Of a stretch of DNA of 23,822 nt, positions 6,865-12,815 are shown piece by piece. The stretch's first letter is position 1. Every line of letters starts with the position of its first letter. The stretch comes from Comamonadaceae bacterium UBA2334 (GTDB lineage Bacteria; Pseudomonadota; Gammaproteobacteria; Burkholderiales; Burkholderiaceae_C), in contig DDUQ01000030.1 in NCBI GenBank assembly GCA_002344885.1, positions 44,982-68,803 on the forward strand, read 5' to 3'. The notes under the pieces are model-generated. The model was not told the origin of the DNA. It ran no database searches and saw only the letters and a list, made by a program, of their open reading frames with translations. The translations under genes were made by a program, and so were the position numbers.

Positions 6865-6957
6865 AGCGGCGGTTGCGCGGTGGCGCAACTGGCAGAATCG
6901 CACCGACAAACGGGCCGATGGGCCCGCCACTCAGCGATTGCTTTCACCGTTGCAGCC

Positions 6958-7761
6958 ATGAATTCTCCAATCTCGACACCCACCCCGGCTGCTGCTGCGG
7001 TGGTTGTTCCCCTTTCTGACGTACTGGCGGCATGTGACGTGCTGTTGCAGCCACAGCTGTTCAAAGACTACGGCCCCAACGGCTTGCAGGTGCAAGGCAA
7101 ACGCGAGGTGCGGCATTTGGTCACCGGCGTGACGGCCAGCCTGGCCCTGCTGGAGGCAGCGGCCGCTGCACAGGCCGATGCGGTGCTGGTACACCACGGC
7201 CTGTTCTGGCGCGGCCAGACGGGTTGCATCACCGGCTGGATGCACCAGCGCTTGAAGGTGCTGATGGCCCACGACATCAACCTGTTGGCCTACCACCTTC
7301 CCCTGGATGCGCACCCTGAGCATGGCAACAACGCCCGTCTGGGGGCGCTGCTGGGTTTAGAGCCGCTTGCCGAAGGGCGGACGCGTTTCGGCGAGCAGAA
7401 CCTGGGCTGGTTGGGCACCTGTTTGCCTCAAACGCTGGGTGAGTTGGCCCGGCAGGCCGAACAGGCCTTGGGCCGCTCAGTGGTGTGCGTGGGCGATGTC
7501 ACCCGCCCGGTGCGCACGGTGGCCTGGTGTACGGGCGGTGCACAGTCTTACTTTGAAGCGGCCATTGCCGAGGGGGTGGACGTGTTCCTCACCGGTGAGT
7601 TGTCAGAGCCGCAGGCCCACTACGCCAGGGAATCCGGTGTGGGCTACCTCGCCTGTGGCCACCACGCCACCGAGCGTTACGGTGTTCAAGCGGTTGGGCA
7701 ATATCTGGCTGGCACGCTGGGGTTGCGCCACACACACATCGACATCGACAACCCGGCCTGA
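6958..7761 (+). CDS. Nif3-like dinuclear metal-centre protein (YbgI family)
   Basis: This 267-residue protein is of the Nif3/YbgI/DUF34 family, a toroidal hexamer with a two-metal site per subunit. The biochemical role is unsettled; older annotation calls it GTP cyclohydrolase I type 2. Seen: KDYGPNGLQVQG near the N-terminus; ADAVLVHHGLFWRG (about 75-88) with the paired metal-binding histidines; AYHLPLDAHPEHGNNARLG (about 105-122); and, near the C-terminus, LTGELSEPQAHYARESG and YLACGHHATERYGV with the remaining His/Glu ligands. The ATG at 6958 was chosen because it lies closest to the conserved region; the frame extends to a GTG at 6880. The N-terminal 18 residues are low-complexity (Ser/Thr/Pro/Ala). 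It sits between the DUF3149 gene and pdxA, all rightward. Confidence 0.93.
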   Translation: MNSPISTPTPAAAAVVVPLSDVLAACDVLLQPQLFKDYGPNGLQVQGKREVRHLVTGVTASLALLEAAAAAQADAVLVHHGLFWRGQTGCITGWMHQRLKVLMAHDINLLAYHLPLDAHPEHGNNARLGALLGLEPLAEGRTRFGEQNLGWLGTCLPQTLGELARQAEQALGRSVVCVGDVTRPVRTVAWCTGGAQSYFEAAIAEGVDVFLTGELSEPQAHYARESGVGYLACGHHATERYGVQAVGQYLAGTLGLRHTHIDIDNPA

Positions 7762-7809
7762 GAAACGTCGCGGCTTTGACTGTTCTTTCGTTTGAAAGCC
7801 CTCGACAAC

Positions 7810-8964
7810 ATGGGTACTGATCTTTTGACGTCGCCCGCGCCCACCGCCCCGCTTGCGGGGGTCGGGGGTGGACTGCCGGTCGTCATCACCATGGGCGATC
7901 CGGCGGGCATTGGCCCGGAAATCATTGCCAAAGCCTTTCGTGACGAACCCGGGCTGCTCACCGGCTGTGTGGTGGCAGGTGACGTGGCAGCCATGCGGCG
8001 TGCCGCACAGGCCGTGGGCGGCTTGTTGCCGGTTGCCGTGTTGGCGGGGCTGGATGATGTGCAGGCTGTGCCCCCCCGGTGTGTACCTGTGGTGCAGGCC
8101 TGTGTGCCGCTGGCAGCGGCCGATGATCTGGCCGCCTTGCCTGCCTGGGGGCAGGTCAGTGCCCAGGCGGGACGCGCGGCAGCCGACTGCATTGCCTGGG
8201 CCGCGCAGGCTGCCCTGTCAGGCCGGGCGGCAGCTGTGGTGACGGCACCCATCCACAAGGAAGCCTTCAGCGCAGCCGGGCTGACCTATCCGGGCCACAC
8301 CGAATACCTGCAGGCGCTGGCAGCAGTGCACGTGGGGCGTGACGTGGCCGATGTACCGGTCCGCATGATGCTGGCCAACCCCGAGTTGCAAACTGTGCTC
8401 GTCAGCATCCACGTCGGGCTGCGGCAGGCCATCGAGGCGGTCACGCACGACAACGTGTTGCAAACGCTGCGCATCGTGCAAGCAAGCCTGAGAGGTGGCC
8501 CTGTCAGAGATCCTCTCAGCAGTCCTGAAGGTGGTCTGGAGGGTGGCCCGGACGGTCAGGCGCGCAGCCGCCTGCGCATTGCCGTGGCGGGGTTGAACCC
8601 CCACGCGGGGGAGGGTGGCCTGTTTGGCCGCGAGGAGTTGGACGTGATTCAGCCTGCCATCGAGCAGGCCCGTGCCGAGGGCATGGATGTGCATGGCCCC
8701 TTTGCACCTGACACGGTGTTCATGCGGGCACGCCGGGGCGAGTTCGATGTGGTGGTGGCCATGTACCACGACCAAGGGCTCATTCCGGTGAAGTACCTCG
8801 GTGTGGACCATGGCGTGAATGTCACACTGGGCTTGCCATTTGTGCGCACCAGCCCCGACCACGGCACAGCCTTCGACCTAGCAGGCTCTGGCAAGGCCGA
8901 CCCGTCCAGCCTGCTGGCAGCCCTGCGTTGGGCGCAAGCTGCCGTGGCCGTTGCCCCGGTGTGA
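7810..8964 (+). CDS. pdxA: 4-hydroxythreonine-4-phosphate dehydrogenase (pyridoxal phosphate biosynthesis)
   Basis: PdxA oxidises 4-phosphohydroxy-L-threonine with NAD to a ketone that decarboxylates to 3-amino-2-oxopropyl phosphate, the substrate of PdxJ in vitamin B6 synthesis. Seen: ITMGDPAGIGPEI (26-38), VVTAPIHKEAFSAAGLTYPGHTEYL with metal ligand H163, SIHVGLRQAI with H201, VAGLNPHAGEGGLFGREE (259-276), AMYHDQGLIPVKYLG with H320, and LPFVRTSPDHGTAFD. At 384 residues it is about 50 longer than the usual 330. The excess is a Pro/Ala/Gly-rich N-terminal leader (1-22) and a Gly/Pro-rich insertion at about 229-253, just before the LNPHAGE strand. The start is ATG 7810; a TTG at 7792 is in frame. 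Confidence 0.96.
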   Translation: MGTDLLTSPAPTAPLAGVGGGLPVVITMGDPAGIGPEIIAKAFRDEPGLLTGCVVAGDVAAMRRAAQAVGGLLPVAVLAGLDDVQAVPPRCVPVVQACVPLAAADDLAALPAWGQVSAQAGRAAADCIAWAAQAALSGRAAAVVTAPIHKEAFSAAGLTYPGHTEYLQALAAVHVGRDVADVPVRMMLANPELQTVLVSIHVGLRQAIEAVTHDNVLQTLRIVQASLRGGPVRDPLSSPEGGLEGGPDGQARSRLRIAVAGLNPHAGEGGLFGREELDVIQPAIEQARAEGMDVHGPFAPDTVFMRARRGEFDVVVAMYHDQGLIPVKYLGVDHGVNVTLGLPFVRTSPDHGTAFDLAGSGKADPSSLLAALRWAQAAVAVAPV

Positions 8965-9038
8965 CGGGCCCGGTCAGCAGCATTGCGCAACTGCGCAGCG
9001 CTGTGGCCCCACAAACGGCTGATGGGTTGCTATCAAAA

Positions 9039-9073
9039 CAAAGGCCTGTTTTCGTGATGAAAACAGGCCTTTG
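9039..9073. terminator. Perfect 15-bp hairpin between pdxA and mscL, probable bidirectional terminator
   Basis: CAAAGGCCTGTTTTC (9039-9053) and GAAAACAGGCCTTTG (9059-9073) are perfectly complementary around the 5-nt loop GTGAT. Read leftward from mscL, the stem is followed by TTTTGATAG, a U-rich tail suited to intrinsic termination. Read rightward from pdxA the tail is GC-rich and poorer. It lies between two copies of GTTGCTAT (9026-9033 and 9093-9100) and may be part of a small intergenic repeat. Confidence 0.75.
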
Positions 9074-9099
9074 CGCTTGACGGATATAAAAAGTTGCTA

Positions 9100-9537
9100 T
9101 TATTTTTTCAGGCTGTCCCTGATTTCGCGCAGCAACTGGATGTCTTCAGGTGTGGGTGGGGGCACCTCAGGGGCGGCCGGCGCAGCGGGGGCCTCGCGCT
9201 TCAGACGGTTGATCTGTTTGATCATCATGAAAATCACGAACGCCAGAATCAGGAAGTTGACGGCAATGGTCAGGAAATTGCCATAGGCCAACACGGGGAC
9301 ACCGGCTTTTTTCAACTCGGCCAATGTCATCGCCGTGCCATCCGGGACCTTGCCGAGGATGATGAAAAGGTTGGAGAAGTCGAGCTTCCCCACCACGCTG
9401 CCGATCACCGGCATGATGACATCGCCCACCAGTGAATCCACGATCTTGCCGAATGCGCCACCGATGATGACACCGACGGCGAGGTCGATCACGTTGCCCT
9501 TGACGGCAAATTCCTTGAACTCTTGCATCATGCCCAT
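9100..9537 (-). CDS. mscL: Large-conductance mechanosensitive channel
   Basis: This 145-residue inner-membrane pentameric channel opens under membrane tension to release solutes during osmotic downshock. Seen: the N-terminal amphipathic helix MMQEFKEFAVKGNVIDLAVG; pore-lining TM1 with VIIGGAFGKIVDSLVGDVIMP (about 22-44); a periplasmic loop; TM2 LTIAVNFLILAFVIFMMIKQ (about 89-109); and a C-terminal helix PEDIQLLREIRDSLKK that forms the cytoplasmic bundle. An Ala/Pro-rich linker joins TM2 to that helix. The start at 9537 is supported by AAGGA six bases upstream on the minus strand. It lies 60 bp downstream of the DHH-family gene on the same strand. Confidence 0.97.
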   Translation of the reverse strand: MGMMQEFKEFAVKGNVIDLAVGVIIGGAFGKIVDSLVGDVIMPVIGSVVGKLDFSNLFIILGKVPDGTAMTLAELKKAGVPVLAYGNFLTIAVNFLILAFVIFMMIKQINRLKREAPAAPAAPEVPPPTPEDIQLLREIRDSLKK

Positions 9538-9597
9538 GCTGTTTCCTTCTTGCGTGTGATGCCGGGCGTACCGGCTGAGTGTTGAAAAAGAGGTGGG

Positions 9598-10530
9598 TCA
9601 GCCGTCGGCGTTGATCCGCTTGATGAGGGAGCGCAACGCATCGTCGGCCTGGTCATTGGCCACCTGGCAGGTACCGGCAGCGTTGTGGCCGCCGCCGCCG
9701 AATTCGAGCATCAGCGCACCCACATCGGTCTTGCTGCTGCGGTCGAGGATGGACTTGCCGGTGGCAAACACGGTGTTCTGCTTCTGCACGCCCCAAAGCA
9801 CGTGGATGCTGATGTTGCACTGCGGGTACAGCGCGTAGATCATGAAGCGGTTGGTGGCCCAGATGGTTTCTTCGTTGCGCAGATCGAGCACCACCAGATT
9901 GTTGTAGACCGTGCTGCAGCGCTTGAGCTGGTCGTGTGCCAGGTCGGCGTGGGCGTTGTATATGTCGATGCGTTCGCGCACGTCGGGCAGCTTCAGGATG
10001 TCCTGGATGCCGTGGCTGCGGCAGTATTGGATCAGGTCCATCATCAGCTGGTAGTTGCTGACGCGGAACTCGCGGAAGCGGCCCAGGCCGGTGCGTGAAT
10101 CCATCAGGTAGTTCAGCAGCACCCAGCCGTGCGGGTCGAGGATTTCGTCACGGGTGAACTGGGCCGAGTCTGCCTTGTCCACAGCGTCCATCATGTCGGC
10201 AGAGATGTTGGGGAAAGCTTTGGCACCGCCGTAGTACTCGTACACCACCCGTGCAGCGGAGGGCGCTGTGGCCGAGATGATGTGGTTGGCACGCTCGCCC
10301 GTGTTGCGGATGGTTTCCGACTCGTGGTGGTCAAACGCCAGATGCGCGGCGGGCACGTAGGGCAGGTTGGTGGTGATGTCGCGGCCGGTGATGTCGATCT
10401 TGCCGTCCTGCATGTCCTTCGGGTGCACGAACTTGATGTCGTCGATCATGTCCAGTTCGTTCAGCAGCACGGCACACACCAGACCGTCGAAATCACTGCG
10501 GGTAACCAGTCGGAATTTGTTGTTGCTCAT
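9598..10530 (-). CDS. DHH/DHHA1-family phosphoesterase (exopolyphosphatase-like)
   Basis: This 310-residue protein has the two-domain DHH phosphoesterase architecture. Seen: TRSDFDGLVCAVLL (10-23), which supplies the DxD-type metal ligands (D13, D15); FDHHESE with the DHH triad D67-H68-H69; a third acidic site around MMDAVDKADSAQF (113-125); and the C-terminal DHHA1 glycine-rich motif GGGGHNAAGTCQV (278-290). Families with this layout include RecJ, NrnA-type nanoRNase/pAp phosphatase and manganese-dependent pyrophosphatase. Relatives in Burkholderiales are often labelled exopolyphosphatase, but the substrate cannot be read from the sequence. The ATG at 10530 is preceded by GAGG six bases upstream; an ATG at 10536 overlaps that site and is less likely. 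Confidence 0.88.
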   Translation of the reverse strand: MSNNKFRLVTRSDFDGLVCAVLLNELDMIDDIKFVHPKDMQDGKIDITGRDITTNLPYVPAAHLAFDHHESETIRNTGERANHIISATAPSAARVVYEYYGGAKAFPNISADMMDAVDKADSAQFTRDEILDPHGWVLLNYLMDSRTGLGRFREFRVSNYQLMMDLIQYCRSHGIQDILKLPDVRERIDIYNAHADLAHDQLKRCSTVYNNLVVLDLRNEETIWATNRFMIYALYPQCNISIHVLWGVQKQNTVFATGKSILDRSSKTDVGALMLEFGGGGHNAAGTCQVANDQADDALRSLIKRINADG

Positions 10531-10627
10531 GGGCATCCTCAAGGCAAATAAAGGGGGAGGTGGGTTGAGATCTGTCGCATGCCTTGCCTTGGGGCGAGGC
10601 ACGAATCATCGTACTCCATAAAGCACT

Positions 10628-10649
10628 CAGCCAGCACATGGGCTGGCTG
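10628..10649. terminator. Stem-loop downstream of the alpha-hydroxy-acid dehydrogenase gene
   Basis: CAGCCAGC (10628-10635) pairs with GCTGGCTG (10642-10649) around a 6-nt loop. It lies 24 bp past the stop codon of the leftward dehydrogenase gene. The following bases on that strand (AGTGCTTTATGG) form only a weak U-rich tail, so termination is possible but not certain. Confidence 0.4.
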
Positions 10650-10672
10650 GCGAGGCGTTCAGGTGAGAAAAA

Positions 10673-11830
10673 TCACAGTGGTGTGGGGTAGGTGCCGGGC
10701 AGCAGGATGTCTTTTGTGACGTTTGTCAGCTGCGTGTGGCCGCTGAAGGCCATCGTCAGGTCGAGTTCCTTGTGGATGATCTCCAGGCATTTGGTCACGC
10801 CGGCTTCGCCCATGGCGCCCAGCCCGTACAGGAACGGACGACCGATGTACACCCCTTTAGCCCCCAGCGCCCAGGCGCGCAGCACGTCCTGGCCGCTGCG
10901 CACGCCGCCGTCCATGTGGACTTCGATGTCCTTGCCCACCGCGTCGACGATGGTGGGCAGGGCTTCGATGCTGCTTTGCGCACCGTCCAGCTGGCGGCCG
11001 CCGTGGTTGCTGACGATGAGCGCGTCGGCACCGCTGTCCACCGAGAGTCGGGCATCGATGGGGTCTTGGATGCCTTTCAGGATGAGCTTGCCGCCCCAGC
11101 GCTTCTTGATCCACTCCACGTCACCCCAGTTCAGCGCGGGGTCGAACTGCTGCGCGGTCCAGGCGCCGAGGTTGCCCATGTCGTCCACACCTTTCACGTG
11201 TCCGACGATGTTGCCGAACTGCCGCCGTGGCGTACCCGCCATGCCCATGCACCAGCGCAACTTGGTGGCGAGGTTGATCAGGTTGGCCAGTGTGGGCTTC
11301 GGGGGGGCTGACAGGCCGTTCTTCAGGTCTTTGTGACGCTGCCCCAGGATTTGCAGGTCCAGCGTCAGCACGAGTGCGGTGCAGCCGGCTGCCTTGGCGC
11401 GGTCGATCAGGCGTTCGATGAAGTCCCGGTCTTTCATCACGTACAGCTGGAACCAGAAGCCAGGCCCGGCATGTTCGGCCACGTCTTCAATGGAGCAGAT
11501 GCTCATGGTCGAGAGGGTGAAGGGCACGCCGAACTTTTTCGCCGCGCGTGCCGCCAGGATCTCGCCATCGGCATGCTGCATGCCGGTCAGGCCGGTGGGC
11601 GCCAGCGCCACGGGCATGGCCACCTTCTGGCCAATCATCTCGGTGGCGGTGCTGCGGTTCTCCATGTTCACCGCCACGCGCTGGCGGAATTTGATTTTCT
11701 GGAAATCGCTCTCGTTGGCGCGGTAGGTGCTTTCCGTCCATGACCCGGAGTCCGCGTAGTCATAGAACATGCGGGGCACGCGCTTCTGCGCCAGGCGGCG
11801 CAGGTCTTCAATGTGGGTGATCACGGTCAT
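10673..11830 (-). CDS. FMN-dependent alpha-hydroxy-acid dehydrogenase/oxidase (LldD/glycolate oxidase family)
   Basis: This 385-residue flavoenzyme oxidises an L-2-hydroxy acid, most likely L-lactate, to the 2-oxo acid. It has the TIM-barrel family landmarks: FYDYADSGSWTE (22-33), substrate Tyr region; MPVALAPTGLTGMQHADGE (72-90), FMN binding; WFQLYVMKDR with Y130; LTLDLQILGQRHKDLKNG with D158 and R165; a conserved lysine in KLILKGIQDP; and the active-site SNHGGRQLDG (274-283), whose H276 is the catalytic base and R279 binds the carboxylate. HMDGGVRSGQDVLRAWALGA and IGRPFLYGL bind the FMN phosphate. Length agrees with LldD (about 396). Whether electrons go to quinone or to O2 is not decidable here. 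It is transcribed leftward from ATG 11830; the neighbours give no pathway clue. Confidence 0.93.
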   Translation of the reverse strand: MTVITHIEDLRRLAQKRVPRMFYDYADSGSWTESTYRANESDFQKIKFRQRVAVNMENRSTATEMIGQKVAMPVALAPTGLTGMQHADGEILAARAAKKFGVPFTLSTMSICSIEDVAEHAGPGFWFQLYVMKDRDFIERLIDRAKAAGCTALVLTLDLQILGQRHKDLKNGLSAPPKPTLANLINLATKLRWCMGMAGTPRRQFGNIVGHVKGVDDMGNLGAWTAQQFDPALNWGDVEWIKKRWGGKLILKGIQDPIDARLSVDSGADALIVSNHGGRQLDGAQSSIEALPTIVDAVGKDIEVHMDGGVRSGQDVLRAWALGAKGVYIGRPFLYGLGAMGEAGVTKCLEIIHKELDLTMAFSGHTQLTNVTKDILLPGTYPTPL

Positions 11831-12085
11831 GGCTTGTCTCGCTCCGGTGGTGTGTCTGGCAGAAAGTGCTGCATGTTAGCCAGAGGTGAACGCATCCGTC
11901 CATGAAAGCGTGGGGCAGGGGCTTGAAAAAAATTCGACCCCCAACCTCTTGCCTGTGCGAGTACCTGCCGCATCATCCGGCGTGTGCCTGGCGGTGGGCT
12001 GCCGCCAGGCTGCGTCATTCAGGTGCCGACAAATCCTGATGTTGCGCGGCCATCACGCGCAAGCCACAGGGCCCAGGTGCAGGCC
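11831..12085. other. 255-bp intergenic region with a perfect 9-bp stem-loop
   Basis: No protein-coding frame is convincing between the two leftward genes. The notable structure is GCCTGGCGG (11986-11994) and CCGCCAGGC (12002-12010), a perfect 9-bp inverted repeat with a 7-nt loop. It lacks a T-run on either strand. It could be a weak terminator for the hemerythrin gene, an mRNA-stabilising hairpin, or a copy of a dispersed palindromic repeat. The rest should hold the promoter of the dehydrogenase gene, but I see no strong -35/-10 pair. Confidence 0.45.
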
Positions 12086-12625
12086 TCAGCTGCAGGTCAC
12101 GCTGCCGCAGCCGCTCATGGTGGCGGCGCGTACCTTGCTGGGGTCGGCCAGGGTTTCGGTGCGGCTGTCAAAGCCCACGTCCTTCAGGTGCAGGGCCAGA
12201 CCGGCGTCCATGCTGGCGGCGTGCTGCGGAAACCATTCCACCAAAGCCTCAGCCAGCCGCTGGATGATGTCGTTGTCGCCCTTCAGGTAGTGCTCTTCCA
12301 CCGCGCGCATCGTGTCCAGAATGGTGGCGTGGTGGGTGGCGTGGCAGTTGTCGGCGCTGAAACCAGTGGCCAGCATCCAGCGTTCTTCCTGTTCGAAGTG
12401 TGCCACCGTGTGTGCCAGGAATTCGCGGTACAGCGGCAGCTGGTCGCGCAGGGGCGTGGCCAGCAGCTGGTTGAGCATGGTCACGAATTCTTCGTGTGTG
12501 TCGTCCATGCGCGGGTCACCCGTTTGCAGGTTGGGTGCCCAGGTCAGGCCATCGGCAAGGGACGTGTTAGCACCAGGCATGGGTGCGGTTGTCGATTCAG
12601 GTGCAGCAGTGTGGGTGTGTTCCAT
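12086..12625 (-). CDS. Bacteriohemerythrin-type protein with C-terminal cysteine pair
   Basis: This 179-residue protein has a single hemerythrin domain, which binds O2 (or possibly NO) at a non-heme di-iron site. All seven iron ligands of the family are visible: H44 (DDTHEEF), H76 and E80 (HFEQEE), H95 and H99 (HATHH), H135 and D140 (HAASMD). It lacks fused signalling domains, so oxygen storage, delivery or sensing is the likely role. The first 28 residues are low-complexity, and a downstream ATG at 12580 (residue 16) is a possible alternative start. The tail ends GCGSVTCS, with cysteines at 173 and 178. A perfect FNR/DNR-like box lies 36 bp upstream of the first ATG. Confidence 0.92.
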   Translation of the reverse strand: MEHTHTAAPESTTAPMPGANTSLADGLTWAPNLQTGDPRMDDTHEEFVTMLNQLLATPLRDQLPLYREFLAHTVAHFEQEERWMLATGFSADNCHATHHATILDTMRAVEEHYLKGDNDIIQRLAEALVEWFPQHAASMDAGLALHLKDVGFDSRTETLADPSKVRAATMSGCGSVTCS

Positions 12626-12660
12626 GGGCCGCAAGGCTAGCAGGCTTGGCCAACAGCCGC

Positions 12661-12674
12661 TTGACGCAGGTCAA
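12661..12674 (-). promoter_or_regulatory. FNR/DNR-family-like box upstream of the hemerythrin gene
   Basis: TTGACGCAGGTCAA is a perfect inverted repeat TTGAC-N4-GTCAA, the half-site form typical of FNR/ANR/DNR regulators. On the minus strand a weak -10-like TAGCCT (12634-12639) lies 31 bp from its centre, which suits class-II activation. That would start transcription almost at the first ATG (12625), so either the mRNA is leaderless or translation begins at the downstream ATG (12580). Confidence 0.5.
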
Positions 12675-12734
12675 ACGCATGTCACCTGGCGGCCTCGATT
12701 CAACCGCTCACATCCGGGAAAGCCCGGTGTTTAG

Positions 12735-12761
12735 TTTAAGTTTAAATGAATTAAGCTTGAA
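12735..12761. promoter_or_regulatory. AT-rich imperfect palindrome, candidate MarR operator of the anthranilate-type operon
   Basis: This 27-bp imperfect palindrome is centred on 12748, and 10 of 13 base pairs are complementary. The left arm is TTTAAGTTTAAAT and the two outer TTTAAG/CTTGAA arms are about two helical turns apart. It sits 54 bp before the start codon of the first gene in a very AT-rich island within GC-rich DNA, where a promoter is expected. MarR-family dimers bind such pseudo-palindromes, and a MarR gene lies third in this operon. Binding itself is inferred. Confidence 0.6.
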
Positions 12762-12815
12762 ATGAGTGGACGGCATCCAGCCGCTTCACTGCCGATTGAG
12801 GCAAGGAGTCTGGAC

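Noticed and set aside
12714..12727. CCGGG-AAAG-CCCGG hairpin followed by T-rich DNA
   Set aside because: No rightward gene ends upstream, so a terminator has no client. The following T-rich DNA is better explained as the promoter/operator region.
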